Shown: positions 56,626-64,000 of the stretch, piece after piece | Layout of the letters: every line of letters starts with the position of its first letter | How positions within the stretch are numbered: the first letter of the stretch is position 1 | DNA from: Rhodopirellula baltica SH 1 | GTDB taxonomy: Bacteria > Planctomycetota > Planctomycetia > Pirellulales > Pirellulaceae | DNA: 64,000 nt | Direction of reading: 5' to 3' | Assembly (NCBI RefSeq): GCF_000196115.1 | Contig: NC_005027.1 | Location: 2,542,001 to 2,606,000, forward strand | Notes under the pieces: model-generated | Seen by the model: the letters and a program-made list of their open reading frames with translations, nothing else | Database searches by the model: none | Told to the model about the DNA's origin: nothing | Position numbers and translations under genes: made by a program

Positions 56626-56837
56626 GAGTCAGTCTGTGCTGGAACGATTGAATTGATATCGCGCGGATCACGTTTCCGAACGAACGCGGTTCATTTTCAG
56701 GACTTGGCAACCGCCCGGAATGCGATGAATCCGATGACGATCAAACACGCTATAGTCTAGCAAAATTCGGGTTGGTTCGAATCGTTTTTCGAGTCCCCGT
56801 TTGTTTCAACTCTCTGCCACCTGCACGAGCGATTCTC

Positions 56838-57761
56838 ATGATGCAACTTGGTTTTGTCAGCGCCATCTTGCCAGAATACGATCTGGAAGAAGTCTTCGCC
56901 GTCGCGAGCCAGTGTGGCTACGAATGTGTCGAGGTCATGTGCTGGCCGCCGGGCAAAGCAGAACGTCGGTACGCGGGAACGACGCACATCGATGTCAACG
57001 ATCTGACCGACAAACGTATCGAAGAGATTCAGTCCCTTTGCCAGCGATACGATGTCGCAATCAGTTCCTTGGGCTACTACCCCAATCCGTTGTCACCCGA
57101 CGAGTCCGAGTCAAAGGTAGCAGCAGAACACTTGATCCGATTGATCGGGGCGTCCTCTCAACTGGGAATCGGCCGCGTGACCACGTTCGTTGGCCGCGAT
57201 CCGAAGAAAACGATCGACGACAACTGGCCCCGTGTTGAAAACGTTTGGGGCCCCATCATCGAAGCGGCCGAGAAGTCCGACGTTCGAATCGGCATCGAAA
57301 ATTGCCCCATGTTTTTCTCCGACGACGAATGGCCCGGCGGAAAGAATTTGGCGATCAGTCCGGCGGTATGGCGACGAATGTTTGAGACATTCCCGAGCGA
57401 ACACTTCGGACTGAATTACGATCCATCTCATCCAGTGTTCATGCACATGGATTACCTGACGCCAATGCGAGCCTTCGCAGATCGTTTGGTTCATGTCCAC
57501 GCAAAAGACGTTCGCGTCGACCAAATGATGCTGGACCAAGTCGGAGTGTTTGCCAATCCAAATGAATGGCACACACCAAAGCTACCAGGACTCGGACAAG
57601 TCGATTGGGGGCAGTTCTTTTCGATCCTGACCGACACTGGATACAGTGGACCTGTTTGCGTGGAAGTTGAAGACCGTGCTTACGAAGGCTCGATCGAGAA
57701 TCGAATTCGAGCTTTGAAACAAAGCCACGATTATCTTCGGAACTACTTGCCAAGGATGTAA
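56838..57761 (+). CDS. Sugar phosphate isomerase/epimerase-like TIM-barrel protein
   Basis: A 307-residue TIM-barrel protein of the xylose isomerase/AP-endonuclease 2 family. VEVMCWPPG near 35, [10 protein letters not shown] near 155 and [10 protein letters not shown] and HVHAKDVRV supply the likely metal ligands Glu, Asp, His and Glu (VCVEVEDR). Substrate is unknown, perhaps a ketose or inositol derivative. ATG 56838 and 56841 are both possible starts. Confidence 0.87.
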   Translation: MMQLGFVSAILPEYDLEEVFAVASQCGYECVEVMCWPPGKAERRYAGTTHIDVNDLTDKRIEEIQSLCQRYDVAISSLGYYPNPLSPDESESKVAAEHLIRLIGASSQLGIGRVTTFVGRDPKKTIDDNWPRVENVWGPIIEAAEKSDVRIGIENCPMFFSDDEWPGGKNLAISPAVWRRMFETFPSEHFGLNYDPSHPVFMHMDYLTPMRAFADRLVHVHAKDVRVDQMMLDQVGVFANPNEWHTPKLPGLGQVDWGQFFSILTDTGYSGPVCVEVEDRAYEGSIENRIRALKQSHDYLRNYLPRM

Positions 57762-57793
57762 CGGGTCGCCCCGGACGGGTACGGCGTGAGAGT

Positions 57794-57909
57794 GCATTGC
57801 AAAGTGCAATTTGTTCAATGCAAATTGCAAAGTATTTCCGGCCTGGCAAGCCACCTGTTTAACCGACCTGCGATTGCCAATTTGCAATGTCCATTTTGCA
57901 ATTTGCAAT
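57794..57909. repeat. Inverted repeat rich in TTGCAA motifs
   Basis: The left half (57795-57832) and right half (57876-57909) are roughly inverted copies made of ATTGCAA and TTGCAAT units (for example ATTGCAAAGTGCAATTTG and CAATTTGCAATGTCCA). The whole would fold into a large AT-rich hairpin with a GC-rich loop. It occupies most of the 332-base gap between the isomerase and the Uup gene and resembles a short mobile palindromic element. Confidence 0.65.
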
Positions 57910-58093
57910 CACCTCGCCCCACATTGCGATCACGCCACATCGCCCCGGAAGAGGCCGTCGTGGGAGATGCAGCGTTGTTGCGCCGCGTACGCGATCGCTT
58001 GAAAGTAAACTCGGTGCAAAGAAACTTGGAAGTTGATCGCTGCCCGACGGAACAGTTGGGGACAACTGTTCTACTCTGGTGCTGCACTTGGGC

Positions 58094-59971
58094 TCAATGA
58101 GCTTCGAGCGCTTCCCAACGTTCATAAGACTGGGCAAGTTCCTCTTCCTTCACCTTCAACTCCTCACTCTTCTTGGCGATCACATCGCCGCCGGATTGAT
58201 AGAACTCGGGAGCGGCCATCTCTTCGTGAATCGCCGCGATCTCTGCCTCGAGCTTTTCAATTTTCCCCGGCAACAATTTCAATTCTCGTTGGTCGTTGTA
58301 GGAAAGCTTGACCGCCTTCGCGGCAGGCTTTGAAGTGGCGTTGTTTTTGGCGTCGGGATTCGACGTCGCCTTTTTGCCACTCACTTTTCCGGAACCCGAT
58401 TCAGCGCGTCGTCGCTTGGCGACCGCTTCCCAGTCGTCGTAACCGCCGACGTATTCGTTGACAATTCCCGGATCGGAGTCGTCGTCGAAAACCAGCGTGC
58501 TGGTCACGACATTGTTCAAGAACGTCCGGTCGTGGCTGACCATCAACAGTGTGCCGTCGAAGCCGACCAATTGCTCCTCAAGTAATTCCAGTGTCTCGGC
58601 ATCCAAGTCGTTGGTCGGTTCGTCCAACACGATGACATTGGCGGGCTGGGTCATCAGTTTGGCCAACAAAGCACGATTGCGTTCTCCACCGGACAAGAAC
58701 TTGACTTGTGTTCGAGCCCTTTCGGGCGTGAAGAGGTAATCCTGCAGATAGCCCATGATGTGCTTTGTCGCGTTGCCCACCTGAATCTTGTCACTGCCCT
58801 CGCCCACGTTTTCTTGGACGGTGAGCTCTGGATCCAGCGTGTCTCGCAATTGATCAAAGTAGGCGATCTTCAGGTTCGTTCCCAATCGCACCGAGCCCGA
58901 AGTTGGCTCCAGCTTGCCCAAGATCAACTTCAGCAAGGTCGACTTACCAGCACCGTTGGGGCCAATGATTCCAATCTTGTCCCCACGCATGATCAAAGAC
59001 GAAAAGTCGCGAATGATCACACGGTCGGTTCCGGGATAAGTGAACGACACATTGTCGAGTTTGGTGACCAAGGCACCTCCGCGTTCAGCGACTTGCAGGT
59101 TGAGCTTGGCTTTGCCCTCAAGACTGCGGCGTTGGTTGGCCTCGTTCCGCATCGCCTTCAGCGCTCGCACGCGACCTTCGTTACGGGTCCGTCGAGCCTT
59201 GATGCCCTGTCGAATCCAGACCTCTTCTTCGGCGAGGCGTTTGTCGAACAAAGCGTTTTGTTTTTCTTCCGCATCCAAGGCGGCAGCTTTGCGTTGAAGA
59301 AACGTTTGGTAGTCGCACGTCCAATCGAACAAACGCCCGCGATCAATTTCCCAAATACGATTCGCGAGCGATTGCAAAAACGACCGGTCGTGAGTGATGA
59401 ACATCAGCGTGCCGGACCATCGACTTAGGAAGTCTTCGAGCCAAATGATGGATTGAATGTCCAAGTGGTTCGTCGGCTCGTCGAGCAACAGCATGTCAGG
59501 TTCGCTGGCAATAGCCCGCGCCAACAACACCCGCCGCCGCATGCCACTGGACAAGCTTTCAAAAGCAGTCGCCGGATCCAAGTTCATCCGCGAAAGTGTT
59601 TCCTCGATCTTTTGCTCGATCTCCCATGGTTCCCAGGTGCCATGGTCGGTTGGTCCAAGCGCGGTGCCCAATCCGGCGGTCGTTCCCATTTTGGAAAACT
59701 GTTCGGCCGGCAACGTCATGATGTCTTGGACGGTCCCTTTGACATTCTGCGGAACGTCTTGAGTCAACCGAGCCAAACGAACATTCGGGTCCAAAATCAC
59801 TTGGCCGTTGTCAGGCGTGACGTCGCCCGACAACATTTTCAAGAGCGTGGTTTTGCCCGCTCCATTGCGACCGAGCAAACCGATGCGTTGCCCTCGTTCG
59901 ATACGTGCGGAAACCCCGTCCAGCAAAGCTGGACCGCGAAAACCGATGGTCAAATCATCCAGTGAAATCAT
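58094..59971 (-). CDS. uup: ABC-F ATPase, Uup-like
   Basis: A 625-residue cytoplasmic protein with two ABC domains and no membrane segments. First domain: GRNGAGKTT near 34-42, SSGMRRRVLLARAI, LLDEPTNHLD. Second: GPNGAGKSTLL near 340, FLSGGERNRALLAKL and VLDEPTNDLD. A Lys/Ala/Ser linker and a C-terminal coiled coil (about 560-625, KIEKLEAEIAAIHEEM) match Uup, which acts on DNA repair or ribosome problems. It starts inside the stop of the upstream ABC gene (ATGA), so the two are coupled. Confidence 0.9.
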   Translation of the reverse strand: MISLDDLTIGFRGPALLDGVSARIERGQRIGLLGRNGAGKTTLLKMLSGDVTPDNGQVILDPNVRLARLTQDVPQNVKGTVQDIMTLPAEQFSKMGTTAGLGTALGPTDHGTWEPWEIEQKIEETLSRMNLDPATAFESLSSGMRRRVLLARAIASEPDMLLLDEPTNHLDIQSIIWLEDFLSRWSGTLMFITHDRSFLQSLANRIWEIDRGRLFDWTCDYQTFLQRKAAALDAEEKQNALFDKRLAEEEVWIRQGIKARRTRNEGRVRALKAMRNEANQRRSLEGKAKLNLQVAERGGALVTKLDNVSFTYPGTDRVIIRDFSSLIMRGDKIGIIGPNGAGKSTLLKLILGKLEPTSGSVRLGTNLKIAYFDQLRDTLDPELTVQENVGEGSDKIQVGNATKHIMGYLQDYLFTPERARTQVKFLSGGERNRALLAKLMTQPANVIVLDEPTNDLDAETLELLEEQLVGFDGTLLMVSHDRTFLNNVVTSTLVFDDDSDPGIVNEYVGGYDDWEAVAKRRRAESGSGKVSGKKATSNPDAKNNATSKPAAKAVKLSYNDQRELKLLPGKIEKLEAEIAAIHEEMAAPEFYQSGGDVIAKKSEELKVKEEELAQSYERWEALEAH

Positions 59972-60987
59972 ACTGTCGCGGTGCTTTCGGTAGCGTCGTT
60001 GGTGGAATCGTCCATGGATTCACGGAATAGATCTGCAATCACATCTTCGAGAGGCGGGTCTTCAACGACCACATCCTCGATTGCATGGTCCCGTAATGTT
60101 TCGGCCAGCAATTTGGGCACTTCGGCCCGCGGAACGCGATAGGTCAACTTCGGCCAATTCTCGTCGACCACTTCGCCAAGACGTTCCGGTCGGGTCAGGT
60201 TCTCCGACGCCGCGAATTGCAGCGTGACCAGCTTGTACCCGCTGAACTTATCGACGATTCCCGACAGCGAACCATCGTATTGAATGGTGCCCTGAGCAAT
60301 CACGACAACGCGACGACACAAAGCCGCGACATCCTTCATGTAGTGGCTGGTCAATAAGATCGTGATCTTGCGTTTCTCTTGATAGTACCGAAGAAACTTT
60401 TGAATGTTGTGTTGGGCGATCACGTCTAGGCCAATGGTTGGCTCATCCAAGAACAACACCTCGGGACTGTGCAGCAACGCCGCGATCAGTTCCATCTTCA
60501 TGCGTTCCCCAAGCGACAATTCTCGAACAGGTTGATCGAGTAACCGAGTCACGTCGAGCAGATCGCTGATTTCATCCAAGCGAGTTTTGAATTCGCCTTC
60601 GGGAATGCCATAAATGTGTTGATGCAACCGATACGATTCGCGGGCCGGCAAATCCCACCACAATTGATTTTTTTGTCCCATCACCAACGCGAACCGGCGG
60701 CGGTATCCGTCTTTTCGTTCCCACGGAACATACCCCATGACGCTGGCGGTGCCGGAGGTCGGTTGAATGACTCCGCTCAGCAGCTTCAACGTGGTCGTTT
60801 TGCCGGCACCATTGGGTCCCAAGAAAGCGACAAACTCGCCTTGCTCGACCTGCAGATCAATCCCGCGAACGGCCGTGACCTCGCGAAATTCACGGTGGAA
60901 CAGACCGCGAATGCTGCCTCCGATTCCTTCGCGTTTCTGGTAAACGCGGTACTTCTTTGTCAAATCGCGGACTTCAATGATCGACAT
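59968..60987 (-). CDS. ABC-2 type transporter ATP-binding protein
   Basis: A 339-residue ABC ATPase: GPNGAGKTTTLKLLSG near 57 (Walker A), LSLGERMKMELIAALL (signature), VLFLDEPTIGLDV (Walker B) and a C-terminal extension of about 90 residues found in ABC-2 drug or lipid exporters of the YadG/VE type. No ABC-2 permease gene is adjacent in the window, so the partner is missing or elsewhere. ATG 60987 (MSIIEVRDLTKKY) was chosen; 61071 adds a membrane-like stretch with no family match. Stop overlaps the start of the Uup-like gene. Confidence 0.88.
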   Translation of the reverse strand: MSIIEVRDLTKKYRVYQKREGIGGSIRGLFHREFREVTAVRGIDLQVEQGEFVAFLGPNGAGKTTTLKLLSGVIQPTSGTASVMGYVPWERKDGYRRRFALVMGQKNQLWWDLPARESYRLHQHIYGIPEGEFKTRLDEISDLLDVTRLLDQPVRELSLGERMKMELIAALLHSPEVLFLDEPTIGLDVIAQHNIQKFLRYYQEKRKITILLTSHYMKDVAALCRRVVVIAQGTIQYDGSLSGIVDKFSGYKLVTLQFAASENLTRPERLGEVVDENWPKLTYRVPRAEVPKLLAETLRDHAIEDVVVEDPPLEDVIADLFRESMDDSTNDATESTATV

Positions 60988-61119
60988 GAGTAGGACTTGC
61001 AGGAAGAGGTGCGATTGCGGTCGCAAAAACCGGCCATTGTAAGGACAGTTTGCGATCCCGCGAGGCGGCACCCACCCCCAGCGAACACGCTTTTGGAATT
61101 CCCCGGCAAATTGGGTGAA

Positions 61120-62748
61120 TCAGTCCCAAACCATCTCGATTCGTGACGTCTTACTCGACAAACGATCAAACAATTCGCTGGCAGTTGAACGAGACAACAT
61201 GGGCAGCCTGTAAACGTGGTCCGCTGGGCCCGCCGCCGCGGTATCAATTCGAAGCGTTTGCATGTTCCAACGGCGATCAAACGGCGTTTCCGAACAACTG
61301 ACGGATTGGATTCGATCGTAGAACGTGCAGCTCACCTTTCGATCCCAAAATCCTTCGCGAATGACGACGCCTTCTCCCGACGGCAATTCCGCGAATCCAA
61401 AGTGACGATGTCGACGCTGAGCAACCCAAATGTGCAGCGGAATGAGAACCGCCGCGACCAACAATCCCAGTGTCCAGGCATACGGAAAATCGAACAAGAC
61501 ATACGCCAGCCAACCGGCCAGAATGCTGATTCCCTGAGCCCGCAGGCTGGATTTCCGCCGCATCCGTTTCAGCGCCCGTTGGTCGAGCGATTGCCACTCG
61601 AGCGAACTTTCCGACCACTTTAGCCCTGGTCGCAGTTGCTCCACCAATTCGTCCAAACTTGATTCGGGGATGATTGGAACGAACCAGCGACGGGTGACGG
61701 TGGTCGCGGCGTCTTCGTTTTGCTTGCCAGCACCACCAGCGGTTTCAATTCGAATCGACGCCAGCTTCATCCAGCGTTGCAAGGGCGAGCGATGAATGCT
61801 GATCCACTGAATACGCCGACGCGGAACCGTCGCGGATACACGCGTCAGCAACCCACACGAAAGCTGCAAATTTTCGTCGCGAAGTTCGAGACGATAACCG
61901 TAGAACCGCAGCACATACCACGCGATCCCAAGCAAACGAATTGCCACCAACACGAGCAACAATGCCCCGATCCAAAGCAGCCATGATTCCCACCAACTGG
62001 TTTGCATTGCGGTGACATCCACGCTGCGGGATGACCGCAGACTTCTCGCAATCCGACGAGCAAAGTCATCGTCGGGGCCAAGCATTTGCGAGAGAACCCC
62101 GATGACGATCCCGACCATCACAAAGCCACGGTTGCTGGCCAACCCCGCTTGCACCAACCACTTCAGCGGAATTTCCAGCAACGTCGTGCTCGCCGAAACC
62201 GGCGCAAGATCCACCGGAACATTCGCACTCGCCGGGACAGCGTGGGTCGTTTCACTTGCGCTTGCATTGGACGTCTTCACCTCACCGAGAGCTGGTGCCT
62301 GCTGACGCGCCGCTTCAATTTGTCCACGCAGTGAATCGACCTCACTGAGTGAAAGCACTTTGAGGATCGCCTCGGGTTCCGTTCCGCTGGCGGTTTCGAC
62401 TCGCACCTCCGCAACGCCCAAGATGCGATGGAACACGTTTTGTACGAGGTCCACGTTCTGTATTCGAACGACCGGCACGTTGCGTCTGGATTTGAAGAAA
62501 ACCCCAGACGTCACGATCAACTCGCCTTGCGTCAACTGATAGCGATAAAACCAGTATCGGATGAATCCAATCATCCCGAACCCCGCGACCATCACCGCGA
62601 GAAAGCCATACGCTCCTAAGAACCCGAGCCAGCTTGATTGGGCACCGTTCCAAGCAACCAAGGCAAGAGGAAGGATCGTGCGTTTCAACACCGCGACAGC
62701 TTGAAAGATGATCGAAATTGGATGCAGCGGTTTCGGTTCCGATCTCAT
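61120..62748 (-). CDS. Large PH-domain membrane protein (YdbT-like)
   Basis: A 542-residue membrane protein with several bacterial PH (bPH2) domains. Hydrophobic pairs occur near 18-60, 205-225, 250-285 and 400-440, each followed by bPH2 core sequence such as LTQGELIVTSGVFFKSRRNVPV, VRIQNVDLVQNVF, LELRDENLQLSCGLL and GEGVVIREGFWDRKVSC. Such YdbT proteins pair with YdbS. Function is unknown, linked to membrane stress or bacteriocin resistance in some bacteria. It overlaps the YdbS-like gene by 4 bases (ATGA). Confidence 0.87.
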   Translation of the reverse strand: MRSEPKPLHPISIIFQAVAVLKRTILPLALVAWNGAQSSWLGFLGAYGFLAVMVAGFGMIGFIRYWFYRYQLTQGELIVTSGVFFKSRRNVPVVRIQNVDLVQNVFHRILGVAEVRVETASGTEPEAILKVLSLSEVDSLRGQIEAARQQAPALGEVKTSNASASETTHAVPASANVPVDLAPVSASTTLLEIPLKWLVQAGLASNRGFVMVGIVIGVLSQMLGPDDDFARRIARSLRSSRSVDVTAMQTSWWESWLLWIGALLLVLVAIRLLGIAWYVLRFYGYRLELRDENLQLSCGLLTRVSATVPRRRIQWISIHRSPLQRWMKLASIRIETAGGAGKQNEDAATTVTRRWFVPIIPESSLDELVEQLRPGLKWSESSLEWQSLDQRALKRMRRKSSLRAQGISILAGWLAYVLFDFPYAWTLGLLVAAVLIPLHIWVAQRRHRHFGFAELPSGEGVVIREGFWDRKVSCTFYDRIQSVSCSETPFDRRWNMQTLRIDTAAAGPADHVYRLPMLSRSTASELFDRLSSKTSRIEMVWD

Positions 62749-63410
62749 TCGGTCACCACTTGTTCAGTCGAGACGATCACTTCCCAGTGGCCGCTCGTCA
62801 ACGCATCTCGCAATTGATCCGCGGTTTCGGCATTGAGGTTCTCGAGCTGAACCGAAGAGTTCTTCGTTCCCGCGGTGTGAATCACCAACGTCGCCAAAGA
62901 ATACATCCGCTGCAAAGGCCCCTGCTCGATGTCGCTGTGTTGCATTCGCGAATGCGGGACCACAATTCGATGTCGCCACCAAACGCCACGGCGAATTTCC
63001 AAACCATGTTCGCTGATCTTCCAAGAGGCACAACGGTGGGCCGCTTTGGGATAGATCCAACCGCCGTAAACGACCGCGGCAAAAAGCACCAGGCAACCAA
63101 ACACAACGCCTGCCAAAACCTCTGGCGTCGCTGGCGAGACGAACAAAGGAACAATCATCCCAATCAGACAAACCACCCCGACGATGACAATGAAGATTCC
63201 GCCGACAAACCTCTCTAAACGAAGAGCTTCCATAGGCAGGGATTGGTAGGACGCGTCGCCATCCACCGTCACCGAACCACTGGGCCGCGTGACCTCCGGT
63301 ACGTCTTGCTGCTCGTTTGCAGCTGCTTCCTCTGCCATTGAATCGACACTGACCGGCGCAGTCTCGACGATTGCTTCATCGCTGGAATTCGGGGCGGGTT
63401 CGGTGTTCAT
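62745..63410 (-). CDS. Bacterial PH-domain protein (YdbS-like)
   Basis: A 221-residue protein: an acidic Ser/Glu-rich N-terminus, two hydrophobic helices near 68-115 and one bPH2 domain (ISEHGLEIRRGVWWRHRIVV, SRMQHSDIEQGPLQRM). The YdbS/YdbT pair is typically encoded together, as here with a 4-base overlap. ATG 63410 is preferred over 63434. The divergent cytochrome-type gene starts 296 bases upstream. Confidence 0.87.
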   Translation of the reverse strand: MNTEPAPNSSDEAIVETAPVSVDSMAEEAAANEQQDVPEVTRPSGSVTVDGDASYQSLPMEALRLERFVGGIFIVIVGVVCLIGMIVPLFVSPATPEVLAGVVFGCLVLFAAVVYGGWIYPKAAHRCASWKISEHGLEIRRGVWWRHRIVVPHSRMQHSDIEQGPLQRMYSLATLVIHTAGTKNSSVQLENLNAETADQLRDALTSGHWEVIVSTEQVVTE

Positions 63411-63706
63411 GGGTCGAGTCACTTTGGGGGGCAAGTCGGTCTGACTTGAAATCTCTATAGGTTGTTTTCCAGCGTGCCAAAGCTAGCGGAAGGCTTGTTT
63501 CGCTACACAAATCGCAGTCAACACTCGTCACTCGACGCGATTCCAACACGTCAATGTTCACCGAACAATCTTCCGTGCTTTATCGAAATGCCGGGGTCAT
63601 TCAAGTTGGAGGATGGAACTGGATTGGCTAGACTGAGGTTCCCTCCTGCGGACAATTCCACCAGACCCGCGAACTTCCCCACCTTTAGCCGTTTGAGCAT
63701 CCATTG

Positions 63707-64000
63707 ATGTTCCCCGCGATGCCGTTCGCCCGAGCTCCAATCTGCTGCTTCGTTTTGATTGCGTTGGTTGCTGCGCCGACGCATTCCTTCGGCGATGAAG
63801 ATCCATTCGCCGCGTGGCGAAATGAATATGAAACCGCAATCTATCCGATTTTGGATCAGGCCTGTTCGGAGTGCCATCGGGGCGCGGACGCCGAAGGATT
63901 TGACCTGGAACAATTCGGTGCGAGCGACAAACTGCAAAAGAACGCGACCGTTTGGGAAGAAGTCGCCAAACGCGTGCGACTCAATGAGATGCCACCCGAA
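63707..64000 (+). CDS. Secreted planctomycete cytochrome-type protein (5' part)
   Basis: Ninety-eight codons are visible and the gene runs off the window edge. A signal peptide (APICCFVLIALVAAPTHSFG) is followed by YPILDQACSECHRGADAEG with a CxxCH haem motif at residues 53-57, and then EVAKRVRLNEMPPE, typical of the PSCyt-type N-terminal cytochrome of large planctomycete proteins (often DUF1592/DUF1588). The full protein is therefore probably 600 residues or more. ATG 63707 is the likely start, right after TTG. Confidence 0.85.
   Translation, partial: MFPAMPFARAPICCFVLIALVAAPTHSFGDEDPFAAWRNEYETAIYPILDQACSECHRGADAEGFDLEQFGASDKLQKNATVWEEVAKRVRLNEMPPE

Overview
The window looks like chromosomal DNA of a marine planctomycete, most likely Rhodopirellula or a close Pirellulaceae relative. 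The evidence is a GC content in the mid-50s by eye, a DUF1559 pseudopilin-like protein, a DUF1080 protein, a planctomycete-type cytochrome with a CxxCH motif, a very large Ser/Thr kinase with a sulfatase-modifying-factor (SUMF1) domain, several secreted carbohydrate-active enzymes, and many single genes with long leaders and few operons. No tRNA, rRNA, CRISPR array, phage or intact transposase was seen. One tmRNA (ssrA) is clear.

Layout. 1-10 kb: phosphoenolpyruvate carboxylase, an O-antigen ligase/polymerase-like membrane protein with an unknown partner gene, a thioredoxin-like protein, an FHA protein, a TIGR01212-type radical SAM enzyme, a helix-hairpin-helix-like protein and a lipoprotein. 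10-12.5 kb: tmRNA with its terminator, then a WYL regulator divergent from an epoxide-hydrolase-like enzyme. 12.5-17.3 kb is an accessory segment: a truncated ISL3-type transposase, long inverted repeats, a 654-residue protein with six DUF4379-like zinc-ribbon repeats fused to a HEPN-like C-terminal domain, non-coding repeat-rich DNA, and a glycoside-hydrolase-like gene broken by two in-frame stops. 17.6-20.5 kb: two SDR enzymes and an aspartoacylase/succinylglutamate-desuccinylase-like enzyme. 21.2-24.9 kb: a possible metal-handling cluster (His/Cys-rich exported protein, pseudopilin, lipoprotein, AztD-like secreted protein).

24.8-30.3 kb, minus strand: SGNH hydrolase, sensor kinase without a partner, ribH, rho, alkA-type glycosylase. 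30.6-32.9 kb: ammonium transporter and PII protein. 32.9-36.3 kb: a small polysaccharide-degradation set (SASA esterase, GH5, GH16). 36.4-39.8 kb: rimI-like acetyltransferase, then two glycosyltransferases with a small unknown protein. 39.9-46.9 kb: a secreted papain-like protease with a propeller-like C-terminus, convergent with an 1813-residue kinase/STAND-like NTPase/membrane/SUMF1 protein. 47-57.8 kb: exported methyltransferase, DUF1080 protein, MaoC-like protein, GMC oxidoreductase coupled to an MBL hydrolase, GltS-like transporter, PurF-type amidotransferase, YpdA-like reductase and a TIM-barrel isomerase. 58-64 kb: ABC-F protein coupled to an ABC-2 type ATPase, two bacterial PH-domain membrane proteins, and the start of a cytochrome-type secreted protein cut by the window edge.

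The best candidate for an undescribed system is the zinc-ribbon-repeat/HEPN protein (13106-15070), because it combines a repeat array likely to bind zinc with an Rx4H RNase-type motif and sits among IS and repeat debris. The kinase/NTPase/SUMF1 giant next to a secreted protease is the second. Functions are assigned from sequence recognition only; no database search was run.
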